Source of the DNA: Blastocystis sp. Blastoise
Lineage: Eukaryota; Sar; Bigyra; Opalinata; Blastocystidae
NCBI GenBank assembly: GCA_039096225.1
Contig: JBBPEB010000011.1
Coordinates: forward strand, 248,001-312,000
DNA: 64,000 bases
Direction of reading: 5' to 3'
In this document: one piece after another, positions 29,814-42,596 of the stretch
How positions within the stretch are numbered: position 1 is the first letter of the stretch
How the letters are laid out: each line of letters begins with the position of its first letter
The notes under the pieces: generated by a model
What the model was told of the DNA's origin: nothing
Databases searched by the model: none
The model's input: the letters and a program-made list of their open reading frames with translations, nothing else
Made by a program: the position numbers and the translations under genes

Positions 29814-32804
29814 ATGTTTGCGTGTTTAGCTCCAAATCGTCTCTACAAACTTCCTTATATTGACTACTCGTCAATTCAAGTACTTTTTACTCATTCTTGT
29901 TTCCAATATGTGTCTTTTTTCAATTTTAGAACCCTACTCTTGTTTCCTATCCTATTGATGGTGATCGTAAGCATGGAATTTTTCGACAAACAGGTATTGA
30001 TGAACTTTATACTACTCCATTTCCTGATAAACCTTGGATAAAGACTACAACATATCCTTTCTTATAATATAATGAATAGTTTCATTTATAATTTTTTGAC
30101 TTTATTCTTGTATTGTCCATTTTGTTTCTTTTTTTTTCTTAATATGGAACAGATATGTTAGAAAATAGTTCTAAAGAATATGCAAATAATCGTTCACTAG
30201 GTGAACGTATTGAAAATGCTGATGGAACTTATGGAGAGTATGCTATTTATATATTAAGTCACTTTTTTTTAGAAAAACTATAAAATAGTAGTTATTCTTT
30301 TTTATATTATATTATATATATATAGATATCGTTATATAACTTTTGCTCAGTTATTTACTCGTGTTATCCGTCTTGGCCGTGGTTTACGTCAATTATGTCC
30401 TTTTATAAATCGAGAAGATCCAGTAGGTGTATATAGTGTGAATAGCAGTAACCTTCAAACTGCTTGTCTTGCTATCCATTCTCAAGTATATAGAATATAT
30501 ATATATAATGCTGATTCTTTCTGTATTCGTTTCATTATTATTTTTATAATAATATTTCATATTATACTCATTATTCTCTATTCATTATTATAATCAATAA
30601 TAATTATAATTCTTTTTTTTTATTCATTATTATAATTAATAATAATTATAATTCTATTATTCTCTTTTCATTATTATAATCAATAATAATCATAATAATA
30701 ACTCTAATATTTTCAATAGAGTTTGCGTGTTGTTCCTCTTTATGATACTCTTGGTGCACATGCATGTGAATATATATGTAATGAAACTCAACTTCAAGTG
30801 ATTTTCACCACATTCAATCATCAAGAAGATATGAAGAAACTTATAGGTATATATATTATAATATCTTTATATATATTAATTGCACAATCATATAGATTTC
30901 GTTATTTTACTATATATTATTTACATTATTTTTATTCCTATATTTCTATATAGTAAGTTGTCCTTCAATAAAGGTAATCATTATATTAGATAAAGACATT
31001 GAATCTATTCCTGAAGATTATCTTCCTTCCTCTGTTTCTATCTATCGCTTTGATGATGTATATATATTTAATTATGATTTTAATTATTATTATCTTTATA
31101 TATATGTATATAATTAATTTTTATTTTTCAAATTTATTTATTTTCTTTCATATCGTGAATATATTTATTTAATAATTATAATTACTATATATTTTTCATT
31201 TCTATTTATCTCTATTTTCTATGCCTCTATATATAGGTATTACAGAGTGGTCCAGAAGAATCAGAGTATCATATTCGTGAAGACGACTGGAGACCTTCTG
31301 CTGATACTATATGTCATATATTCTATACTTCAGGAACTACAGGCAATCCAAAAGGAGTATTAATCTCTCATATTGGTATTATGTTTACTGCTGCATCCTT
31401 CTTAAATGGAATTGTAGGTTTATTATTATTATTATTATTATTATTATATTATATTATTATTATATTATATTTAATATATCATTTATTATCATTTATTATC
31501 ATTTATATAAATATCATAGTGATCTACATAAATTATATTATATATAGTTATATCGTGGACAAGAGATAACAGAACGTGATGGTGTATTTTCATATTTACC
31601 TCTTGCTCATGGATATGCAACTTCTGTTGAATTAGCAGTATTATCTCGTGGTGTTCGTATTCCATATTTTACTGGATCTTTAAAGAATATCTTACCTGAT
31701 GTCAAAGAAGCTGCTCCTTCTTTGTTTATTGGTGTACCTCGAGTTTTAAATCGTATTAAAACAGGTATTATTAATCAATTTGCTTCTTTTAATTATATTA
31801 AGCAAATATTTATTTCATGGTGTATACATTTCCAAACCTTAGCTACTCGTAAAGGATATAGACATGCTCTCCTTGATAAACTTGTATTTAATCAATTAAC
31901 TGCTATGTTTGGAGGAAATCTTCGTTTCTTTGCTGTTGGTGCTGCTCCTATGAATCCAGAAGATTCTGAATTCTTATCTGTTTGTTTTAATGCTCCTTTA
32001 TTAGAAGGATATGGATTAACAGAAACTAGTGCTGCTGCATTTATGACTCTTAATAATGATCATAGTGTTTATGGAAATGTTGGTGCTCCTTTTATTGCTA
32101 CTGAATTTAAATTAGTTTCTTGTCCTGATATAGAATATACAGTAGATGACGAACCATGTCCACGTGGAGAAGTTTGTATTCGTGGTGGTTGTTTATTTAA
32201 AGGATATTATAAGAATGAAGAAGAAACAAAGAAAGTTATGGATGAAGATGGATTCTTCCATACAGGCGACATTGGCAGATTAAATCCTGATAATTCACTT
32301 ACAATTATTGATCGAAAGAAGAATATCTTTAAAATGGCTCAAGGAGAATATATTGCTGCTGAACATTTAGAAAGTGTATATGAAGAAAGTCCTTTAATTG
32401 GACAATTATTTATATATGGAAATGGCCATGAACGTTATCTTGTAGGTATTGTAGGAGTTGATCCTGTTCTTGCTATTCAAAAGATGAAAGAATTGAATAT
32501 GGATGTTATTGACTATAAACAAGAAGGATGGGAAGAATCTTTTAAAAAGAATGTTCAAACATCTATTTTCCATGATTATGTATTAGAACTTTTACATCAA
32601 AAAGCTGAAAAAGCACAACTTCGTGGATTTGAAGTTATAAAAGAAATCTATATAGAATCACATTATGAATCAAATAATATGATCTTTGCAGAAACTAACA
32701 ATATGCTTACTCCCTCATTCAAATTAAAACGATATAACTGTCAAAAACATTATCAATCTATTATTGATGATCTCTATAAGAAAATCAATACTACTTCTAT
32801 GTAA
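29814..32804 (+). CDS. ACSL: Long-chain acyl-CoA synthetase
   Basis: About nine exons from ATG 29814; the last exon (about 31549-32804) carries more than half of the protein. Landmarks: YRYITFAQL, VGVYSVNSSN, LRVVPLYDTLGAHA, the AMP-binding P loop IFYTSGTTGNPKGV, FSYLPLAH, FAVGAAPM, LLEGYGLTETSA, and the FACS signature GFFHTGDIGRL with TIIDRKKNIFKMAQGEYIA. The order and spacing, including the linker between P loop and LLEGYG, are those of ACSL (not short-chain) enzymes of ER/peroxisome type. It activates long-chain fatty acids to acyl-CoA with ATP. No N-terminal membrane anchor is obvious and the C-terminus is not a PTS1. An intron near 30535-30720 contains three copies of an ATTATTATAATCAATAATAA-type repeat. 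Confidence 0.93.
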
Positions 32805-33583
32805 TACTCTATACACATATTTTCTTTTATACATATTTCTTATTTGTAAAATATATATATTTATATCACATATTCTGTTTTTATTTCTTTTATATAAGTT
32901 TTTTTTAAATTTATATAAACATTTACTTTTGATAACCTTTTGAAATTCTTTTGTTTCTTTTGATATATATTATATGTACTATTTTTTCTGATTTCGTTAC
33001 AGAAGATATTTTTAAGCATTTAGGATAAGTTATATTCTTTGTTTTGTTCTCTTCTCTTACTTCTAGTATTTAAATTTTTACTATTAACGATGTTTTTCTC
33101 ACCATTTTTACTATTTTCAGCAATCATGTGTTTTTCAATTTTGGTAACACTCTAGTTTATTTGTAAATGTCAGGATCTATTATTAGAGTGAACATTAAGT
33201 GTTTTAACTGACTCATTATTAACTGAATTAATTTCTTATTATGAATCTAAGTATGATGATACTCACTAGCTAGAGCAGTTCACTTGTATGTTATACGAAT
33301 ATCATTAATTCTCATATTATATACTAAAAATAATCTGATACTCAAAATTGTAACATAATTTTGATAAAAAAGTATATCAATAAAAACAGAATTCTCTGTG
33401 AAACCCAAAGCAAATATATATAATATTTAAAAAATTATTTTTAGGAATAAAACTCATAAAATATATCCCTGTAACTAAAATTAGTGAACAATATATAAAA
33501 GTTTTATTCGTGTTTTAAAGTATACGTTTTTAAAAAAAAAACACAACATATTATCATTCTTATATTATATATATATAATAAAC
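32805..33583. other. Intergenic, no gene seen
   Basis: About 780 bp, AT-rich, upstream of the rhomboid-like gene. No RNA gene, repeat array or open frame of interest. Confidence 0.5.
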
Positions 33584-34934
33584 ATGCCTTCATATAAGAA
33601 CTATTCTGTATTTCTTATTGATATGAATCTTTACTATCCTTTAGAATTCTTGGGATCCATCAAGTGGTTCAAGTCGAGCTAGAGTATACATGTGATTTTC
33701 ACATAAAAATAATATACTATGAATATAGGCATCAAAAACAGTATCAGTAAGTCAGACGAGTTCTACAAAACAAACTCAACCAAATGTTGTAGCAACTGCT
33801 CCGATAAGACAGCCGAACAATGCTTTTGTAAAGGAAGAGCCTAAAAAGGAAAGTAAAACTCATAAGATATGGATGATGATTCGATGGAAAGTTCTTATCC
33901 TTGCGATTATTTTATTAATTATGCTTCTTTTCCAAGTATTCTTTTTTCTTTTCATAAATGAATTAATGTTTTATTTATTTTTCATGTAGATTGCATTCAC
34001 TTTCTTTCCAAGTTTTGTCATCAGTTATTTCTGCATCAAACCTCAAAAAGTACGTTATGTTTAATAAGTCTTTTTCAATGTTTCTTCTTCTTTTTCAATG
34101 TTTCTTTCTCTTTTTCTTCTATTTATTAAAAAACATAATTACTACCATTTTTCATATTATTCTATATCTTTCTAGTCAGCTTCCTTAGTTGGTTTATTGT
34201 TTTCTCCATTTGTACATGATTCTTGGATTTATTTATTGAGTGATCTTCCAGTATTCTTATTATTGTCTATTTTATTGTTATTAAGAGGGAAATCACGATA
34301 TATTTGTGTATCTTTAATTTCTGTTCTTTTTGGAAATTGTTTTGTATTTATTTTTGGAGAATCAGGAAAGATTTATTATGGTCTTGGAGGTATTTATATA
34401 AGTATTCTTTATTGATTTTAAAAATGATATTTTATGTAATATTATTATGAAATTAATATATATCTATAATTCCTGAAGTATCGTTATTTCTAAAGATATC
34501 TTATGAAATTACGTTACTCTATACTATATGATTATCTATAATATATATTCAAATAATAATAGTTTTACCTTATATTATTTTTTATTCTTCTTTATTTCCT
34601 TTAGTCTACGTATTTGGTCTTTTGAGTTATATATATCTTTCTTCGTTATTGGAATTGAATTGGCCACCAAAATGTAATTCACATAGGTATATATATATAA
34701 TACTATAAATAAATATAGGATCTCTATTTTATAGTATGACAGTTATATATATATATGCATATTATTATACTATTATCTATTGTATATATAGTATCAAAGC
34801 TTTTATTATTGCGTTAGTTGCAAGTATGTATATTGTATGATATCTATTATATATTCTATAGCATTGATTCTCATTTTATTTTATTATTTTGATCTCGTAC
34901 CTTTCCAAATTTATGGGTATATACATATTATATG

Positions 34935-34976
<42 letters not shown>

Positions 34977-36674
34977 CTTCTATCTATCCTCTTTAGTTGG
35001 CAGTTGCCTGTAGGCGGTTGTCTTGGAGGTATATTAGCAGCAGTTATTCTCTCTGTTCCTATTATTCAAAAAGTACTTCGTATCTCAACTGTATATATAT
35101 TAGTTTATTTCATTATTATTTTTTATTCTTCATATTATTATTTTTTTAATATTTCATATTATTTTTTTAACTTTTCACATTCTTATTATAATTATTATAA
35201 TTATTGATTTATAAAATGAATATATTTTATCCATGTGAGTAGATAGTGTCTATATACTTATGAGTTTTCTCTCTCTACATATATCTATATATAGCCTTCA
35301 AAATCTAGATCTTCTTCAGTTACAGATACCCATATAAAACAAATTACACAAGAGACGACAAATACTACTACTACTAATAATAATAATACGGATACTACTC
35401 ATGCAAACTCTACTTTACAATCAAAATCAAATACTATTTCTATTCCTATTCCTAATAACAAATCAAATCAAGTAAATTCAAATGTTTCTAAAATGAATTC
35501 TCAATTAGATTCTACTTCATCTTCTTTTCCTCAATCTCAATTTACATCAAATGCTGTTCTTGCTCCTTCTACACTTCCAGAGAAACCAAAACCTTCTTTT
35601 AATCCACTTAATTTAATTGCTGGTTTATTTGAAAAGAAATCAAAACCTATTACATTTAAACCTATGGATGATAATAATCAGGATTCTTTAATTACACCTT
35701 TATTTACTCATGAAAAACGTATGTCTTCTTCTTCTATTCCTACTGAATCAAATTCAGAACTTTCCAGTCAAAGGAATACTAATTTTGATGGACAAGATGA
35801 TTTTGTGAATGAAGTGAAGAATAATCCGTTTATAGGAAGAAGAAGTAGTCAAGAAAAAGATGAAGAAAACGAAGAAAATATATATAATAATAAGAATCCT
35901 TTTGCTACAGAAGAAGAAATAGAGGATAATAATAGTAAAATAAAAGAAAATATATATAATAATAAGAATCCTTTTGCTACAGAAGAAGAAATAGAGGATA
36001 ATAATAATAATAATAAAGGAAGGAATCCATTTAGTAATGAAACAATAGAAGATAATGATGAAAAAGAAAAGTCTCAAGAAAGAAATCCATTTGCTAATGA
36101 AGAATCAAGAATAAATGTTACTACTACTACTTCTCCTGCTATATCTCCTTTTACTGCTCTTACTCAAAAAATGAAAGAATCATTAAAAGAGTCAGATCAA
36201 TTTATTCAATCAATTCAAAATGTAGTTGAAACTGATATAAATAAGAATACTATTTATCAATCAACAAATCCTTTTGATTCTATAGGTGAAAATGAATTGA
36301 ATAGAGAGATATCTGAAGATAATAATAAGAAACAGAAACATCATTTTAAACGTGAATCGTTGAATCCATTTGATATAACAAATCAAGAAGAAGAAGAAGA
36401 AGAAAATAATGATGATGATGAAGAAGAGATTATTACTATTTCTCAAGAGAATAAGCAAAATATTCTTCATCAGTCAACAAATCCTTTTGATATGGTTTCA
36501 ACAGATAGCGATACACAAATTAATTCTAATGAAAATATACATACAAATGAAGTATCGTCATATTCTAAAAAGAAATTATCAAATCCCTTTGATGAACAAT
36601 ATATAGAAATAGAAGAAGAAAAAGATAATCATGATTCTTTGTTAAATCATTCTTTAAATCCTTTTGATTCATAA
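33584..36674 (+). CDS. Catalytically dead rhomboid-like membrane protein with NPF-repeat tail
   Basis: Exons start at 33584 (24 nt), 33645, 33729, 33990, 34176, 34605 and on to a long last exon, all in frame. After a polar N-terminus, 6-7 hydrophobic segments follow the layout of a rhomboid: SPFVHDSWIYLLSDLP (rhomboid L1/TM2 region), FGNCFVFIFG, YYGLGVYVFGLLSY (TM4) and YGWQLPVGGCLGG (TM6). The catalytic Ser and His are replaced (Gly and Pro), so it should be an inactive rhomboid. A 450-residue cytosolic tail is Ser/Asn/Glu-rich and holds ten NPF motifs (for example NKNPFATEE twice, STNPFDS, SLNPFDS). NPF binds EH domains of Eps15/EHD proteins in endocytosis. Family assignment of the membrane part is inference from motif layout. 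Confidence 0.7.
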
Positions 36675-36725
36675 AATAATCATAAATCTTTATTAAATCA
36701 TTCTTTAAATCCTTTTGATTCATAA
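36675..36725 (+). other. In-frame copy of the last NPF unit after the stop codon
   Basis: Directly after the TAA at 36672-36674 the frame stays open for 16 codons (NNHKSLLNHSLNPFDS) to a second TAA (36723-36725). It nearly repeats the preceding C-terminus (SLLNHSLNPFDS), a tandem duplication that includes the stop codon. Confidence 0.85.
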
Positions 36726-37465
36726 GTATGTCATTCTATAACTTTGTATTTTAATTCTATTTCTTTATCAATGAAATAAATCTTGTTTTCAAGTTTTATA
36801 ATTAAAATTTAATTAGTTTTCTTTTATTATATATAGTATATATATCTTTTCAATAGTTCTTTTTTTATTTTTATTTCCTCATTCATTTTTTTTTTATACC
36901 ATGTCTTGTTACTTTTATAGATTAGTTGTTATACACTTTATTTTATATTCATTATATAAAACGTTCTTATTCATTAATAATTCTTTTTTTATTTTTGCAT
37001 GGTTTCGTTTTTTATAGTTCTTTATTTATATCTACAAAAATTGTTACTCTTATATGAAATAACAGATAAAAAGAATAATAGACTTTGTGAGTAGATTCTT
37101 GATAAGAAAAATAAATTGTTAAGCAAAGACATTTATCACATAGATAGAGAGAATTCAGATAAAAGAATTAAAAACTCTAGTTTTAATTGTCGTCATAAAA
37201 TTCTGAATGGCAGATAAATGAAATGAAATGATGATTCTAAAGAATAGAATGAGATTGATAGAGATATCACAAAGATAAAAAAATAAGATATTTTTGTGAT
37301 TTTTTAAGAAAAAACAGTTTGAATGTGCAAATGAATTCTCTGAAAGAAGGGGGGATGAGCCGGTGTTTGTCATAAAAAACAAATGATGATTCTTTTTTCT
37401 TTGTTTAGAGCTTGTTATATGCTTTAATTTGTGATCTATAACGTTCATTTATATATAGGAAAAAT
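36726..37465. other. Intergenic, no gene seen
   Basis: About 740 bp between tandem plus-strand genes. T-rich near the upstream gene, somewhat purine-rich toward 37300-37400. Confidence 0.5.
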
Positions 37466-39402
37466 ATGGAAGATTCTAAGAAGTCAGTAGAGATGTCAGA
37501 AAGTGAAAAAAGCTTCTTTGAGAACTCATTGTATTCTGTCATGTATGAAACCAAAGTGATCCAACAGCAATTTTCTAATTTCCAACAACTATTTGATACG
37601 TATGTCACAAATACAAATTCATTTCTTGTTTTTGCAGTAGATTTCTTTCACGGTCGATGCAAATCAGCATTCGATACTAATCAGTTATCGAAACCAAGTG
37701 TAAATGATAGTCCTGCAACAAAAAGTGGGTCTTCAACTTCTTCGACATGTCCATCTCCTGTTCAATATAGTTATCCTTTTCGTATGCCATATCCTTCAGT
37801 ATCTTCTACATTTGAATCAGTTAGGAAATTCACAAAAAATAATTTATATCCTACAAATTCAGAGATATCTTTACAGACTTTTAATAGTGACAATACTATT
37901 AAAGAAAGTTTTGATATTCATAATTTATTAGTATCAAGAAAGAATAGATTAGATTCTTTAACTCAGAAAGAAACTAAAGGAAATTCTGTTTCTGGTAAAA
38001 ATAATACAGCAGATAATATATCTGTAAGTTCTTCTACAAAGAGTAGTGAATCTAGTTCTAATGAGAAACAAGGTACACTTCCTGTAGGTATAAAACGAAT
38101 AAGGCAAGAAATAAAAAGAGATAAATCTTATAAACAAAAGAAGAAGCAGAAACGTAGTATAATTGATAAACATCGAATAGAATCATATATAGTATCTTAT
38201 AAAGGAAGCAATACCTTTATTTTAGATCCTTTAGATTATGATTATATTGAGGAAGTCAAGTCTATGTTTGCATCAAATAATCTTATTCAAATACCTATGT
38301 TAAATAGTATATATAAAGATACATTTTTCCCTGATTCTACATTATTAAATGATGAATATTCTAAGTATTTAAGTGGATGGCTAGGAAGAGATAAAACATG
38401 GAAACTTATTTTTCAGTATTTATATATTTGTATTTGTTTTATGGAATCTATATATATTTATTGTTATTATTTTATTTTTATTATTTTTATGAATTTATAT
38501 TTTTTATTACTAATATTATTTTTTATTATTAATATTATATATTTTTTTTATTATTAATATTATATTTTTTATTATTATTATCCTTAATTTATAATATATA
38601 TATCTTTATTAACTTTTAATCTTTTATTAATTTATATATATATCTTAATTATAGTGCTGCAAAAGATGGTTTTGTATCCGGGATATTTCATCAGAAATGT
38701 GATAATAAAGGAGAAACAGTGACGATTTTCAAGTCTCATAATAATGGTATGGATTGCTTGTTCGGAGGATATACTTCTTTATCATGGAATGGAGGTATAT
38801 AAATAGAATTCTATTATTAGTATTATTTTTGATATATAATATATTTTTTATTATTATAAACATTTTATTCTATTCATATTATTATAAATAATATTATTAT
38901 TAAGTATATCATTATATTTTAATTATAATTCATATTTATTATAAATCATGATTATTTTCTTAAAAAATATTATTTAAACAATATACTAATATCATCATCT
39001 TCTTCTTATTCTATATCTACATATATATATATATTATATATATATATATAATATATATATATAGATAATATGCATCATAGAGATCCAGATAGTTTTATAT
39101 TTACATTAAAAAATATGCATGACATTCCTCCAACGAAATATTCTTGTGTATATCCAGATAAAGCAATATTTCAAGGTTCTCATTTAGGTCCTTCTTTTGG
39201 TGCTGATTATAATAATTTAGGAGTATCAGGCTTGAAAGATGCGTTAGGATATATGTATAGTACATTTAATCGTGAACATGCTATTTATGGAGATCTTAGT
39301 GGCTATGGTAATGGATTATTCACGGGAACAGAAGCTGACTGGGGGATGGTCATGTTCTCTGCAGTTGATTATGAAGTATTTGCTATCGATAAAATAGTGT
39401 AA
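37466..39402 (+). CDS. TLDc domain protein with long N-terminal region
   Basis: Three exons: 37466-38415, 38655-38794 and 39065-39402. The N-terminal 290 residues begin with a helical, possibly coiled-coil segment (FENSLYSVMYETKVIQQQFS) and a Ser-rich, then Lys-rich linker. The C-terminal half is TLDc: LSGWLGRDKTWKLIF, HAAKDGFV, CLFGGYTSLSW, SFIFTLKNMHDIPPTKY, GPSFGADY and a terminal VDYEVFAIDKIV. The WLG-K-WKL lead-in is shared with the BTB-TLDc protein at 62137-63709, showing that the two are close paralogues although no BTB domain is evident here. Probably intracellular. TAA at 39400-39402. Confidence 0.85.
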
Positions 39403-40522
39403 TACTTTATATTCATAAGTATCCCCAAATATGTATATAGTCTACAATATCTTTTTTAAATGTAAATAACATTTTTTATTTATTTTTTTTTTATTTTTTT
39501 TGTTTATAGATCAATATATATTTTTATTATTGGTCTTTCGTGTGTGTTCTCTTATAGGATTCCTTTTTCATTTATAATTCATATATTGTTAATTGTTATT
39601 ATATATTTATTATATTTGGCTTTTTAAAAAATTTTCTTTGAATTTATTACTTCAGTTTATTCTTTTTTCTGCTGTTTGTATATTTGTGTTTTAAAATATA
39701 TACATATATATACATATATATATATATATATAATTATTATTCCCTTTTTATATATTCTATTCTCTTTTCTTCTTTTTAATATATTTGTATATATTTACAT
39801 TCATATTTCTTTTCTATATACATATTCATTATAAACCTATTTAAGAAGGTGAAATAATCTTGGATTATCTCCATTGTATTTGTAATATAACTATGCTATT
39901 CTTTAATTGTTTATTCGTTATATTACTATAATTCCTAATCTATATTCTATATATTTTGTTTTTTTTTAAAATTCTTTTTACATAATAAACTTGATACTCT
40001 TAAAAACATCTTCAACGATTGTTTTCATAGAACAGATCAAATCTAATTCCAAAAAGAATGATTCTTATAAAAGAAAAATCAAATTTCGTAAAAAAAAAGA
40101 GTATAATTAATGAAATGTACATCAGAAAAATAATGAGAGATTGCTAGTTAACATAACATAAGAATAGAATTGCATTTAATAAAAGAAACCGTTGCATTAA
40201 AACAAAATGAAGAAAACCCTCACTTTATACCAAATGGTCGTTCTATTTATATTTCTTGGCATGCCCTTTCCTATCTGTTTTAAAACTGAATAGATAAACA
40301 TCAGTCAGATAAATTCATTTAGAAAACACATCAGGAAAACCATCGAAATAATTTATCAGGTCGACCCTCTTCTTCTTTTCGAATTCGATTTTCATTCTAA
40401 TCGAATAATGTCCCAACCGTTGTACTGAGCTGGCTATTTTGTATCGTTTCTATTTAATTTTGATTTCTTATATATTTATTGTCGTGTACAGAATTTCTTT
40501 TTACAAGTTTCTTTAATAAAAC
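39403..40522. other. Intergenic, no gene seen
   Basis: About 1.1 kb. The left half is T-rich 3' flank with TA runs (39695-39732); the right half is less AT-rich and probably the promoter of the glycosyltransferase. All frames are broken. Confidence 0.5.
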
Positions 40523-41782
40523 ATGAGTTCTATAAGAAAAGATCACCTTCGTATTGTTTATGTAACAGATAACTTCGATGCTGATAATAATGGAACAACC
40601 ATTTCAGTAAGAAGATTCGTAGAAACACTTCGATCTTTTGGTCATGAAGTAAGAGTTGTTAGTAATGGAAGAGAAGAACCTGATAAGTACGTCGTTCCTA
40701 GTTATACGAAAGGTTTTATTCCATGGTATGTTAAGCGTGAATGCATGGTTTTTGCTAAACCTGATAAAGAAGTTATACGTAAAGCATTCGAAGGTGCTGA
40801 TGTAATTTATTTTCAACTTCCTTTTATATTAGGATTAACAGCTTTAAAAATAGCAAATGAAATGCATATTCCTGTTACTGCTGGCTTTCATTGTCAACCT
40901 GAAAATATCACATTTAATATTGGATTAGGTTGGTGTACTCCATTAAGTGAACTAATTTATGAATTATTTAAAAATATGTTTTATAAGAAAATTGGTCATA
41001 TCCATTGTCCTACTCAATTTTTAGCTGATGAGCTGAAAAGACATCATTATAAAGGTCAAACACATGTGATTTCAAATGGATCTTATATGAAGAAATATCA
41101 TCCTATGAATATAGAACGTGATCCTCAATTACAAGGAAAATTTGTTATCTTAATGTCTGGAAGATTATCTACAGAAAAAAGACAAGATCTACTTATTCAT
41201 GCTGTTGAAAAATCTAAATATAAAAATCAAATTCAGATCATCTTAGCTGGAATGGGACCTTTACAAAGTCGTTATGAAAAGATGTCAGCGAATCTTCCTA
41301 ATAAACCTATCATACGTCTATTCAGTCAAGAAGAACTTGTTTATACTATTAATATGTGTGATTTATATGTTCATGGTGCTGATGCAGAAATTGAGTCTAT
41401 TTCATGTATAGAAGCTTTTTCGTGTGGTCTTGTTCCTGTCATAGCTAATGCTAAGAAATCAGCTACTAAACAATTTGCTCTCTGTGAATACAACACATTT
41501 AAAGGTGGTAATGTTGATGAATTAGTTGAAAGAATCGAATTTTGGATGGAACATGAAGAGCTTCGTAAGGAATACTCTGCTAAATATGTTGAATTTGCAA
41601 AAGAATTTGATATTGTTACTTGTGGTCACAAAATGGAAAATATGTTTTATGAAGCTATGGATGATTATTATCAAATGAATCCTGAATATATTCAAAATAA
41701 TATATCAATTCCTCAAACTAATGAAGTTAAACAACCTATTGAAGAAGGCTCACCTCTTCAAGTCCTTTTACTTTCTTCTTAA
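40523..41782 (+). CDS. GT4-family glycosyltransferase, intronless, bacterial-like
   Basis: One uninterrupted frame of 419 residues. N-terminal half: LRIVYVTDNFDADNNGTT, VISNGSY at the hinge. C-terminal half: FVILMSGRLSTEKRQDLLI, IILAGMGPLQ and the E-x7-E element EIESISCIEAFSCGLVPVIA, all typical of GT4 (GT-B fold, retaining). The acceptor-side signature GFHCQPENITFNIG and overall length resemble glycolipid-type GT4 enzymes of Firmicutes. No signal peptide or membrane helix. Unlike almost all neighbours of its size it has no intron, which fits acquisition from bacteria; codon use is already AT-rich like the host. The sugar donor and acceptor cannot be told from sequence. Confidence 0.85.
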   Translation: MSSIRKDHLRIVYVTDNFDADNNGTTISVRRFVETLRSFGHEVRVVSNGREEPDKYVVPSYTKGFIPWYVKRECMVFAKPDKEVIRKAFEGADVIYFQLPFILGLTALKIANEMHIPVTAGFHCQPENITFNIGLGWCTPLSELIYELFKNMFYKKIGHIHCPTQFLADELKRHHYKGQTHVISNGSYMKKYHPMNIERDPQLQGKFVILMSGRLSTEKRQDLLIHAVEKSKYKNQIQIILAGMGPLQSRYEKMSANLPNKPIIRLFSQEELVYTINMCDLYVHGADAEIESISCIEAFSCGLVPVIANAKKSATKQFALCEYNTFKGGNVDELVERIEFWMEHEELRKEYSAKYVEFAKEFDIVTCGHKMENMFYEAMDDYYQMNPEYIQNNISIPQTNEVKQPIEEGSPLQVLLLSS

Positions 41783-42596
41783 GTCACTGTTATTTATATA
41801 TTTCTATATTTGTGTTTTTTTTAAATAATAAATCTTTTTTTTTTTTTTTAGTAAATTGTTACCAGTGATTTGTATTGATATCTATTAGTGTGATGAAGTA
41901 ATATATAGAATCATTATTTAAATAATTCATTCATTTATTCTTTCGTGTCTTTTTTATTATAATAATAAATCGTTCTTTATTATTCGTCTAATTTTTTTTT
42001 TAGTATTTTTTTCATGATATGCCTTATATTTCTATATATATGTATTCTTTAAATTTCATGTTAGTTGAACATAACTTTTAATTTACTTTTTTTTTAATTA
42101 ATATTGAACTATAATATTTTCACTTTTCTTCTTTTTCAAATTTTTTTATTAAAATAATGTTTTGTCTATTGTTTGGTTTCTCTTCAGTATTCTATTATCC
42201 TTTGAATAGACTAAACAATTATAATATGTGTTATGATTCATTCTAATCAATATGAATTGATTCCAAAATGTTAAACAAGATATTTTATATCATCTCTATT
42301 ATCAGTAGATGAATAACAATTGAGAAATATGTTTTAATTCATTTCGATTCATTGCAATCATACATTTATAACAATACCTACCCATCACAATAGTATGTTT
42401 TACAAACAAAACATACCCAACTAACAATAATCTATCTCTTTTACAGAGAATTTCAATAAAATTGCTTTAAAGATATTTCCATGATTATTCTCATAACATA
42501 GAGACCCTTCTGATTATTTTCAAAAAAAGAAAAAAATTTGTTGATATTTTTCTTTGTCTAAATTTCTTTCCATAATATCTATATTATTATATAAGA
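41783..42596. other. Intergenic, no gene seen
   Basis: About 815 bp, T-rich, with no gene, ordered repeat or RNA found. Confidence 0.5.
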
